In this document: piece by piece, positions 7,315 to 13,943 of the stretch
How positions within the stretch are numbered: the first letter of the stretch is position 1
Layout: each line of letters begins with the position of its first letter
Source: an uncultured Phenylobacterium sp.
GTDB lineage: Bacteria; Pseudomonadota; Alphaproteobacteria; Caulobacterales; Caulobacteraceae
Length of the DNA stretch: 38,404 bases
NCBI RefSeq assembly: GCF_902826855.1
Contig: NZ_CADEGK010000006.1
Coordinates: 1 to 38,404, forward strand
Direction: 5' to 3'
Program-made: the position numbers and the translations under genes
Notes under the pieces: model-generated
The model's database searches: none
The model's input: the letters and a program-made list of their open reading frames with translations, nothing else
Told to the model about the DNA's origin: nothing

Positions 7315-7707
7315 TCAAATACATGTTTTTTTCACCGTCCAGATCGCGCCCTCCTTGTCGCGCCCGTCGTTCCTCACGATCCACCCGCCGACGTCGAGAC
7401 CCTGCAGGCTGGCCAGGTACTTGCCGACGCGTCGTGGGATGAGCGGTTCACCAACGGCATCGATCAGGGCCTCACGGAGGCGCGTGAGCCCCCTGGCACG
7501 CTGCAGTACCCAGGCGGCGCTGAAGTGCCGCACGCCGCGCACCGTGTAGAGCTCCGCCAGCAGATCGACGTCGGCGCTGGTGACGCCCGCCAGCTCCGCC
7601 AGCGCCCAGTCCATGGCGTCGGCTAGGAGAAGGGTGGCCGTCTGATCGGCAGGGTTCGCGCGCACCTGTGCGATCAGGTCCCGCAGCCCGGCAGCGGCGG
7701 TGCTCAA
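7315..7707 (-). CDS. Unrecognised phage protein, TTG start
   Basis: A TTG at 7707 overlaps the upstream stop as TTGA, the same arrangement as at 5050, giving 130 residues (STAAAGLRDLIAQVRANP near the start). The upstream in-frame extension lies over the zinc-knuckle gene and is arginine/serine-rich, so I do not include it. The protein is mostly helical; its C-terminal end (GWIVRNDGRDKEGAIWTVKK) reads like a small winged-helix or beta-hairpin motif. It could be a DNA-binding accessory protein. Family unknown. Confidence 0.6.
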   Translation of the reverse strand: MSTAAAGLRDLIAQVRANPADQTATLLLADAMDWALAELAGVTSADVDLLAELYTVRGVRHFSAAWVLQRARGLTRLREALIDAVGEPLIPRRVGKYLASLQGLDVGGWIVRNDGRDKEGAIWTVKKTCI

Positions 7708-8090
7708 TCCTGCCCCCGATGCTGAGCTCGACCGACGCGAACGCGGCACGTGTTGCCGCAGTGTCTCGCGGCCCGCGTGGCCACGAAGGGCCCGCCGCAG
7801 CACTCGCAGACGTACCTCACCTTTCTGCGCGGCGCCGCCGGAGCGCCCGCCGGGAGGCGTTCAGCGACCGGCGGCCGGCAGGTCTCGCACCATCGCCGAG
7901 GCCGCCCCAGCCGACCGGCTGTCACCGGCAGATCAGCCCCACAGTCCGCACACGCCGGGGCCTCCGTCACGAGCGCCACCCGACAGCGGCAATCGCACCT
8001 GGGCCTATGACAGTCCCGTCCCGAAAAAATAGCCGTCGCGACCAGATCAACTGGAGCCGGCGTCTGGATAACGCTAGTCTTTTCAGCCAC
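7704..8090 (-). CDS. Small multi-cysteine (zinc-knuckle) protein
   Basis: A GTG at 8090 gives 128 residues. Cysteines occur in pairs: RPRCDCRC, then CADCG, WCETC, CECCGG and HCGNTC. CxxC pairs separated by about 20 residues indicate at least two zinc ribbons or treble clefs, as in nucleic-acid-binding phage proteins and HNH-like nucleases. I see no HNH catalytic core, so nuclease activity is not supported. The stop overlaps the next gene's TTG start. The ribosome-binding site is weak. Confidence 0.6.
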   Translation of the reverse strand: MAEKTSVIQTPAPVDLVATAIFSGRDCHRPRCDCRCRVALVTEAPACADCGADLPVTAGRLGRPRRWCETCRPPVAERLPAGAPAAPRRKVRYVCECCGGPFVATRAARHCGNTCRVRVGRAQHRGQD

Positions 8091-8238
8091 TTACGAAGTC
8101 CCACCCGCTCGGCAGCCGGGCAGGAAGCCCTCTGCGTCCCGAGAAATTGTCGGAGGCCGAGGAAAAAAACCTGCGAGTAACTCCCCCACCGGTCCGCGAC
8201 AGGCGCCCCATTCGACTTATCTGACCACCCCCCCCTCC
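8091..8238. other. 148-base gap inside the phage operon
   Basis: The gap separates the early-type genes (8239-9622) from the rest of the leftward block, so it may hold a promoter for the later genes. I see short inverted repeats (ACTT-CGT-AAGT near 8090) but no convincing -35/-10 pair. A minus-strand frame crosses it but is arginine-rich and starts within the neighbouring coding frame. Confidence 0.35.
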
Positions 8239-8481
8239 TCATGCCAGACCCCGCGCCGCGTGGTCCCGCGCGGCCCGCTGCATGAGCAGCCACGCCATCA
8301 CCAGGTCGCTGCTTCGCGGCGTCGGAGCCACTGCAACCAAGGCCGCTAGCGTGGGTACGAACTCACCGCCGAGCACACGACACATCAGCAGGACCTTGGT
8401 GATCTTCAGCTGCACCAGGTCGGCCGAGGTCTCCAGGGAGTTGACCGCCGTGGCGCAGTCGTTGGCTGGTGCAGCGCTCAT
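8239..8481 (-). CDS. Small phage protein, 80 residues, unknown
   Basis: The ATG at 8481 overlaps the initiator-like gene's stop as ATGA; an in-frame ATG at 8493 is less likely. The protein is helical with a hydrophobic middle (LITKVLL-like KITKVLLMCRVLGGEF, and TLAALVAVA) and a C-terminal SSDLVMAWLLMQRAARDHAA. Directly after a lambda O-like initiator one might expect a helicase loader, but at 80 residues it is too short for P or DnaC. No family is recognised. Confidence 0.55.
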   Translation of the reverse strand: MSAAPANDCATAVNSLETSADLVQLKITKVLLMCRVLGGEFVPTLAALVAVAPTPRSSDLVMAWLLMQRAARDHAARGLA

Positions 8482-9305
8482 GCTTTGCCCCACTCATCAG
8501 GGGCCGCCTCACCGGCGGCAATGGCGCGCTGCAGCTGCGCCAGGGGGAGTGGATGCCCGATCACAAGCCCAGCCCGACCCAGCACGCTCCGCACCGGGAA
8601 CTGATCGAGCTCGCCCCTCGCCACGGCTGTGGCTGGATGTATCGATCGTGCTTCGAGATCTATGCCACAGCGGTCGAGGTAGTTGACGGCCCAGCCTGCG
8701 GTCCGTTGGGCCTCGCTGAGAACCTGCTCGCGAAGCTCCGGAGGTACGGCAACCCACCGACCCGGCAAGCAGCCGGCCGGCTGGGCCACGTCATGATCGT
8801 GGGGAGTGCGCACGCCGTGCGCGCCCGAGGACGCAAGACCTCGGCGCGCGTTGAAGTCTTCTTCAGAAGACTGAAAGGTTAGAGAAGAGGGTTCATATCC
8901 TGCGCCACCCTTGGCGCGGGGGCTGCGCCAAGCCTTGGCGCATACCCCTGCGCCATCCTGGCCAGGGCCCCCCGCGCCACCCTGGCGCAGGGGTGCATCG
9001 GCGCCCTCGTCAGACGTGGGTCGGAGATACTCGCTCGGCGCGAGGATCCTGTAGAGGTTGCTCGAACGTCCGCCGTTGCTCGGCCGATAGCGCGGCTCGA
9101 TCTGTAGAAAGCCCTCGGCGACCAGATACTGGAGTTTCCGCTGGAGCGTGCGGCGGGGAATTTCCAGCTCGTCCGATAGGGTGCCGTGAGCGAAGAAGCA
9201 CTCACCCATCGGGTTCGCGCCGTCGGCGAGCCGAGCCAAGAGCGCCTTCGCCACAGCATCGCCCACGACGACGGAATAGACGTAGGTGACCAAGCGGTGG
9301 CCCAT
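8478..9305 (-). CDS. Helix-turn-helix replication initiator-like protein with an internal origin-like array
   Basis: The ATG at 9305 overlaps the upstream XRE gene's stop as TGATG; 275 residues. The N-terminal 95 residues form a winged-helix domain of the type found in phage replication proteins (GDAVAKALLARLADGANPMGE, then TLSDELEIPRRTLQRKLQYL and EGFLQIEPRY). A low-complexity linker (about 100-155) is encoded by four tandem inverted repeats and an AT-rich block. A C-terminal domain follows (about 185-275, from VAVPPELREQVLSEAQ). Initiator domain, iterons in mid-gene and AT-rich DNA alongside match the arrangement of lambda gene O. Palindromic repeat copy D also lies in the gene. The replication role is inferred. 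A transcription regulator is the alternative. Confidence 0.65.
   Translation of the reverse strand: MGHRLVTYVYSVVVGDAVAKALLARLADGANPMGECFFAHGTLSDELEIPRRTLQRKLQYLVAEGFLQIEPRYRPSNGGRSSNLYRILAPSEYLRPTSDEGADAPLRQGGAGGPGQDGAGVCAKAWRSPRAKGGAGYEPSSLTFQSSEEDFNARRGLASSGAHGVRTPHDHDVAQPAGCLPGRWVAVPPELREQVLSEAQRTAGWAVNYLDRCGIDLEARSIHPATAVARGELDQFPVRSVLGRAGLVIGHPLPLAQLQRAIAAGEAAPDEWGKA
8808..8822. repeat. Palindromic repeat, copy D (inverted, inside the initiator-like gene)
   Basis: GCGCACGCCGTGCGC is the reverse complement of the core seen at 564, 3262 and 4710. It lies about 80 bases from the iteron array, in the 3' half of the same gene. Confidence 0.65.
8845..8900. other. AT-rich block beside the iterons, candidate unwinding element
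   Basis: By hand count about 43% GC, against roughly two thirds in the rest of the window. It contains AGTCTTCT-TC-AGAAGACT (8855-8872), a perfect 8-bp inverted repeat. It sits immediately on the 3' side, in the gene's direction, of the four iterons, where lambda ori has its AT-rich region. Confidence 0.45.
8901..8989. repeat. Four tandem inverted-repeat iterons, candidate replication origin
   Basis: Each unit has GCGCCA, a 3-5 nt spacer and TGGCGC. Unit 1 is 8902-8917, unit 2 is 8924-8942 (7-bp arms, TGCGCCA/TGGCGCA), unit 3 is 8950-8964 (right arm TGGCCA) and unit 4 is 8974-8988. Starts are 23-25 nt apart. Because the period is not a multiple of three, the repeats are read in different frames (LRQGGAGG, GQDGAG, AKAWRS, RAKGGAG), so conservation is at the DNA level. 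A similar unit, GCGCCA-GGGG-TGGCCC, lies at 8-23, and a half-unit (CCCTGGCGCGGGGG) at 9679-9692. Confidence 0.6.
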
Positions 9306-9622
9306 CACACGTCCCGGAAACGCGCGTGCCGCTCGCGGTAAGGCCACAGCGCGGGGAGCAGGACCTCCGCCGGACGCGTAACGCGGACCCCTTCGCCGGC
9401 ATGGATCGTTGCAGCCTTGGCCACGCAACCCGCCGCGTTTAGCGCTTCGCTCAAGGCCCGCTTGGCGCGGTCGTCCAGGTCTTCGCCACCCTCGTAAAGG
9501 TCGATGGCTTCAGGCTCCAGACCGGCAGCCCTGGCCAGCGCGTCGACCGAGAGGCCCAAGAGGGCGCGACCTGCGCAGCATTGCCGGCCGGAGAACCAGC
9601 CCCTGGGTCCACGCCCGCTCAC
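9305..9622 (-). CDS. XRE-family (Cro/CI-like) regulator
   Basis: A GTG at 9622 with GGAG eight bases upstream gives 105 residues. Residues about 17-65 match the short XRE helix-turn-helix pattern (RALLGLSVDALARAAGL, then EAIDLYEGGEDL and LSEALNAAG). The remainder (EGVRVT and on) resembles the tail of small alphaproteobacterial XRE proteins. As first gene of the leftward phage block, next to three TAGACA repeats, it is the likely regulator of the block. It is short for a CI repressor and has no cleavage domain, so it is more Cro-like or autoregulatory. Confidence 0.7.
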   Translation of the reverse strand: MSGRGPRGWFSGRQCCAGRALLGLSVDALARAAGLEPEAIDLYEGGEDLDDRAKRALSEALNAAGCVAKAATIHAGEGVRVTRPAEVLLPALWPYRERHARFRDV

Positions 9623-9947
9623 GCCGGCCGCTCCAAGAGGTTAGACAAACGCTCGGAAATGCTATGGAAATCAATGAGCCCTGGCGCGGGGGTTAGACAC
9701 CCTAAGCTATTGAATTGAAAGACGGGGTAGACACCCACCCCGTCCGCCAGAAATGGGGTTCGCCTTCGCGACAGCCCTCGTGCCGTCCCAGGAAGCCAGA
9801 CCGTCACCGGCGACGCTGGTGGGGCCAGGGACATCGGAATTGGCGGTCGCCGACGACGCGGAGGTCACTTTTCGGTCCCTGGCCACGCAACCGTCGGGAG
9901 ACCTGAGCGATTGAAGCTCGGCGGACAGCAGAACGGGCGAGCCTGTC
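9623..9947. other. 325-base intergenic region between the phage block and the DUF1311 gene
   Basis: Divergent control region. It holds three copies of GGTAGACA-like repeats (9639-9734, separate entry) and a half-iteron-like CCCTGGCGCGGGGG at 9679-9692. The segment around 9640-9720 is less GC-rich than its surroundings. I see no attachment site, tRNA or integrase. A minus-strand frame ending GTGA-overlapped with the XRE start (9619-9834) has no good start and is not called. Confidence 0.5.
9639..9734. promoter_or_regulatory. Three TTAGACA direct repeats, candidate operators
   Basis: GGTTAGACAA (9639-9648), GGTTAGACAC (9691-9700) and GGGTAGACAC (9725-9734) share GKTAGACA. Spacing between copies is 52 and 34 bases, near five and three helical turns, so all could lie on one DNA face. 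They precede the GTG of the XRE gene at 9622, where an operator region would be. Confidence 0.45.
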
Positions 9948-10853
9948 ATGGATGATAGGGACGTGCATAACGCGTCGGGGCCCCTCACGGGTTTTCGCTC
10001 GTTCGCCGACGATACCCCTCGTGACGTTGATGCAGACGTTGCCAACGGCCCCGACCCTCGGGACGGTTTCGAGGGCTTCCACCTCTATGCGGACGATACC
10101 CCGCTCAAGGATATGGATGACGCTCATGCATCGCCCAGAGACGACCAGCAGATCGAGGGCGACGCGCGACGACGGCCTAGTTTGCCCGCGCGAGGGGTCG
10201 TGGCTGCGGCAGGCATTGCCTTGGCGGTTGCGACCGGACTTTGGCTGGGCCGGCCTCTACTAGGCCCGGACGCCAATCGCGCACGCGAGGCCGCGATGGC
10301 CGCCCCGAGCGCCGCGACAGCGCAAATGGACGTCGAGGTTGCGCAGGTCCCGTCCCCCACACCACCGCCACCTACGGGGGACATCCTAGAGGTGTTGCCG
10401 CCTGACCTCGTGTCCCGCCAGACAGCCCTCCCCCCACAGACCGGGCGCGCCGCCGATGTCACCGCCGCCGCCCAGGACATTTCGCCTTCCACCAGAGCAG
10501 CTGCTCCACAGCCAGAGGCTCCCCCAACGCCCCCGCAGCCGAGCATCGCGCCGCTCGCGCCGAGCCCGCGAGAGTTCGCCGACCTACCACCGGGTAGCGC
10601 TGATGATTGCCAAGACGCGCCTAGCCAAGCACGGGCGATGGTCTGTTCTGACGCGCGTCTGGCCGCCTTGGACCGGCAGATGTGGCGGGCCTACGACGCG
10701 GCGTTGGCGGCCGGCGTTCCCGAGGCCGACCTAGGCGCGGAGCAAGCCGATTGGCTGGAGATTCGCGAGGACGCTGCCCGTTACTCCCGCAATGCCGTCA
10801 CCCGGATCTATCGCCAGCGCATCGACGAGCTGAGGATGATGCAGGAACGCTAG
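9948..10853 (+). CDS. Membrane-anchored LprI/DUF1311-domain protein
   Basis: A 301-residue protein with one membrane helix (about 84-106, VVAAAGIALAVATGLWLG), a long proline/alanine-rich linker and a C-terminal LprI-like (DUF1311) domain (about 220-301): DDCQDAPSQARAMVCSDARL with two cysteines, then LGAEQADWLEIREDA. Such domains occur in periplasmic proteins, including lysozyme-inhibitor-like ones. The acidic cytoplasmic N-terminus carries a duplicated motif, GFRSFADDTP and GFHLYADDTP, 30 residues apart. It lies at the edge of the phage block and faces away from it. The ligand is unknown. Confidence 0.7.
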   Translation: MDDRDVHNASGPLTGFRSFADDTPRDVDADVANGPDPRDGFEGFHLYADDTPLKDMDDAHASPRDDQQIEGDARRRPSLPARGVVAAAGIALAVATGLWLGRPLLGPDANRAREAAMAAPSAATAQMDVEVAQVPSPTPPPPTGDILEVLPPDLVSRQTALPPQTGRAADVTAAAQDISPSTRAAAPQPEAPPTPPQPSIAPLAPSPREFADLPPGSADDCQDAPSQARAMVCSDARLAALDRQMWRAYDAALAAGVPEADLGAEQADWLEIREDAARYSRNAVTRIYRQRIDELRMMQER

Positions 10854-10931
10854 AGCGCGATCCACGGAACCTGCCGCTGGATGGCGGAGCAACCATCACG
10901 CGCCGCGTTCGCGCGCCTGATGTGCGACTGG

Positions 10932-13900
10932 TCAGCTGCTCAGGAACTCCAGCAGCCGCCGACCGGGCAGGAAGAAGTACCCGCCGCCCCTTGGCGTAAC
11001 GAACCGCTCCATTCGCCCGAGCCGCACCGGCCCATCCCGGGTGGGCACGGTGTAGCCGGCGGGGCAGCCGGCCTTGTCGGTGGTGATCGGGTCGCGCTCG
11101 CCGGAGAGGCCGTGGAACGTCTCGCTGCCCAGCCAGGTCTGCTGCACGAACTCGAACTGCCGCTCCAGGTCGCCGTTCAGGCACATGAACATCAGGCCGG
11201 GGTTGCGGTCCTTGACGCGGTCGAAGCCGCGGCCGACGCGCAGGATGCGGTGGCGGTTGGAGATGTCGATCTGGTCCTGCGAGCCCGGCTCGAGGCTGTC
11301 GCGGGGATTGGCCCGGCGGATGTGCGCGCCGAACGGGCAGTGCACGCCCTCCGGGTCCTCGACGCCGTAGAGGAAGTCGTTGTCCGCCACCGTGTAGGCC
11401 GTCCTCGACGCGGCTTCCGCCGCCCCGAGCCGCTGGGGTGTGGCAGGACCTGGCGCTTCGGTGGGATGGACCGGCGTGGCGGCCGGCACCGGACTGGCGC
11501 TGGTGGTCAGCGGGCGCGCGGTTGGCTTCTGCCGCGCGCGCGCGTCCGACGCGGGCAAGTAGGGATTACGCACCAGGGAGGAGCCATCCTTCCAGCGCCC
11601 GATCAGCTTTGCGCCGATGAACTCCGGAGTCACATGGTACGGCTCGCCGAACCGTCCGGTGACCAATTTCGCCTCGTCCGCGCAGTACTTTTCGAACGCG
11701 GCGACGTCCTGTTCCAGTTGGCGGATGACGAGGAACGAGCCGTTGCGGCCGATCTCGCGCGGCGCGTCCGCCACGTTCTCGGCGAACCCGGCGTCGCTGT
11801 CGCAGCGGATGGGCAAGAGGTTGTGTGGATCATCCAGGGCGTTCAGCGAGGGCCCCGGCGGCAGGTTGCCGCGGTTGTCGGGATAGCCGAGGATGAACTC
11901 GCCCGGCTCGACCAGATGGATCGGATCGGGGGTGCGCAGGCCGCGGTAGGTGCCGCGGATCACCGGCTGCGAAGTCCCGTCGACGAAGCCGAAGGGTTCG
12001 AGGCGCTTGTAGGCCTTGTCGGCCACAGGCGTCAGCGGGAACACCTCGGGAGCGCCGTGGCCGTGGCGCTTGAGGAGATCGCTCACCGTCTTCCTGAGCC
12101 CCTCGACGGCGGCCTCGTCGTCGCCGTAAGCCAGGATCGCCGCATCGTAGGGGCCGCGGTGCTTCCACCACCAGGGCTCGTCCGGATCGTCGCCGAGGAC
12201 GCGGGCGCGGCCAGGCTCGGTCATGCCGTCCAGGTAGGCCGCGGGGAAGGTCTCCAGCGCGGCCGGCGGCAAGCCGGCCTTGGCCAGGGCGCCGGGCCCC
12301 AGGGCCAGCGTGGCCACGGCCGCCCGGTCGATCCGCCGGCCGTCGCCGAAGGCGATCAGGGGTTGAACGTCGCGCAGCCAGGCGCGGACGGCCGCGGTAT
12401 CGTCCTGGAAGTCGGCGATCATGATCACGCCGTGCGGCTTGAAGCCGAGGCCGCCGAACACCAGGCTCTGGATCTGGTTGGTCTCCAGTTTCGACGCCGG
12501 CCGCGAAGCCGACCCGAACAGGGCCAGCCAGGTCTTCGCCTCCTCGTCGGTCATGGCCGCGGCCAGCCCGACGCGAATGGCGGCGTTGGTGCGGATGTTG
12601 GCGGTCGAGAGCGTGCGGTAGGCCGAATACCAGAACGGCGTCGGCGCCATGCTCTGGCGGGCGTAGCGCTTGAATCGCTCGCCGTCCGTCGCGCCCTTCT
12701 GGAAGAGGTTCTCGGCGCGCGGGAAGCCGACTGTGTTCGACCACACCGCCGTCAGGCCGTTGTGCGCCCGGGTGATGAAATCCTCGAGATAGCTCTCCCA
12801 GCTGCCGCCGTAGTTGGACAGGAACACCACCTGCCGGGTCCCGGGCAAGGTCACCCAGCGGGCGAAATGGATGGTGCCGATCTCGCCCAGGAAGCCCGGT
12901 TTGAACCTGCGGGACGCAAGACCCAGGATGATCCAGAACGCCAGTCGCAGGGTCATGGTCCGCGTGAACCCCGGCTTCTGCAGGGTCACGGAGATCATAT
13001 GGTTCTGCGCGCCGCGGTTCTCGTGGCGCAGGATCTCCCGCAGCACCTCGCGTTTGGGCGCGGCGTCGGAGGTCCAGTCGGTGGCCTCCTGCTTGCGCAG
13101 GCTGAGGTAAAGCGCCGCCAGGCCGGCCACCACGGCAAGGCCGGTCAGCACCGCCACGATCACCACCCACATGATCGCCGCCCACAGGCCGCGAACCACG
13201 ACGTCGGCCGTCAGCTCCACTGACAGCGCCCACCGCGCGGCGTGGAACAGTCCGAGCCCCGCGACGATGAGCAGCGGCACGGCCAGGGGCCACAGGTAGG
13301 TGGTGACGAACGAGGCGGCGAGCGAGGCCACCAGGCCAAGCGTCGACGGCTTGGGCTGGACCGGGAGCGGCGCCGGCGTCTCCAGGGCCCAGGCGAAGCG
13401 CACATCGCCGCGCACCACCGCCCTGGCCGCCTCCAGCCGGCTCAGCGCCGCCAGGTCTTGGGTGCGGTCGTCGCCCACCGCGTGGGCTAGGAAGTCCGCC
13501 AGCGCAGCCTCGCGGTGGATGCGCCCGACGCTCATCCCCGGCGTCCCGTCGAAGGCCAGTCCGGCCTCCCCGAACCAGCCCTGGCCGACCCGCACCTTAT
13601 GGGCCTTCAGGTAGGCTTCCAGGGACCCGCCGCTCCAGTCCTGGGCGCAGGCGAAGACGGCGACAAGCTGGGGCCCGATCCGCGCCGCGATCCGCGCGAT
13701 CGCTGCGTCGGGGTCCCCATCGGCGGAGAATTCCAGCAGCAGGTGGCCGCGGCTCCCGCCCGGCGCGTCCGGCCCAATGGCGTGGAGACTCATGAAATGG
13801 ACGCCCTCGTCGCCGTCCAGCCGCGCCAGGGCCACCGCGATTTCATCGGTGGCGGGATTGCCCATCGACTCGATCAGCGCGAGGGCCTCGGGGATGCGCG

Positions 13901-13943
13901 CCGCGACGATGGGCGCGGCGATGGAGACCATGGCGTGGCTCAT
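10932..13943 (-). CDS. Large membrane DyP-type haem peroxidase
   Basis: The ATG at 13943 overlaps the P450 stop as ATGA, giving 1003 residues. Residues about 1-190 form a domain I do not recognise. Hydrophobic helices follow at about 200-232, 248-283 and 325-337, suggesting membrane anchoring. The C-terminal half is a DyP-type peroxidase: GFVDG with candidate catalytic D655, and CPFGAHIRRANPRD with candidate haem-ligand H874, followed by LERQFEFVQQTW. A proline/alanine/threonine-rich insert lies near 795-835. DyP enzymes use hydrogen peroxide to oxidise various substrates. At about 1000 residues it is far longer than the usual 300-450. Coupling to a P450 suggests a joint oxidation pathway. 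The substrate is unknown. Confidence 0.8.
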   Translation of the reverse strand: MSHAMVSIAAPIVAARIPEALALIESMGNPATDEIAVALARLDGDEGVHFMSLHAIGPDAPGGSRGHLLLEFSADGDPDAAIARIAARIGPQLVAVFACAQDWSGGSLEAYLKAHKVRVGQGWFGEAGLAFDGTPGMSVGRIHREAALADFLAHAVGDDRTQDLAALSRLEAARAVVRGDVRFAWALETPAPLPVQPKPSTLGLVASLAASFVTTYLWPLAVPLLIVAGLGLFHAARWALSVELTADVVVRGLWAAIMWVVIVAVLTGLAVVAGLAALYLSLRKQEATDWTSDAAPKREVLREILRHENRGAQNHMISVTLQKPGFTRTMTLRLAFWIILGLASRRFKPGFLGEIGTIHFARWVTLPGTRQVVFLSNYGGSWESYLEDFITRAHNGLTAVWSNTVGFPRAENLFQKGATDGERFKRYARQSMAPTPFWYSAYRTLSTANIRTNAAIRVGLAAAMTDEEAKTWLALFGSASRPASKLETNQIQSLVFGGLGFKPHGVIMIADFQDDTAAVRAWLRDVQPLIAFGDGRRIDRAAVATLALGPGALAKAGLPPAALETFPAAYLDGMTEPGRARVLGDDPDEPWWWKHRGPYDAAILAYGDDEAAVEGLRKTVSDLLKRHGHGAPEVFPLTPVADKAYKRLEPFGFVDGTSQPVIRGTYRGLRTPDPIHLVEPGEFILGYPDNRGNLPPGPSLNALDDPHNLLPIRCDSDAGFAENVADAPREIGRNGSFLVIRQLEQDVAAFEKYCADEAKLVTGRFGEPYHVTPEFIGAKLIGRWKDGSSLVRNPYLPASDARARQKPTARPLTTSASPVPAATPVHPTEAPGPATPQRLGAAEAASRTAYTVADNDFLYGVEDPEGVHCPFGAHIRRANPRDSLEPGSQDQIDISNRHRILRVGRGFDRVKDRNPGLMFMCLNGDLERQFEFVQQTWLGSETFHGLSGERDPITTDKAGCPAGYTVPTRDGPVRLGRMERFVTPRGGGYFFLPGRRLLEFLSS

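Noticed and set aside
7315..7345. Run of seven A (minus strand) near the end of the 7315-7707 gene as a slippage site
   Set aside because: The bases do not form an X-XXY-YYZ heptamer in the gene's frame, and the alternative frame ends after about 15 residues without a recognisable domain.
9619..9834. 71-residue minus-strand frame overlapping the XRE start as GTGA
   Set aside because: No convincing start codon or ribosome-binding site, and it runs through the operator-like repeats.
10881..13223. 780-residue plus-strand frame opposite the DyP gene
   Set aside because: Antisense shadow of a gene with clear DyP motifs; no protein-like features.
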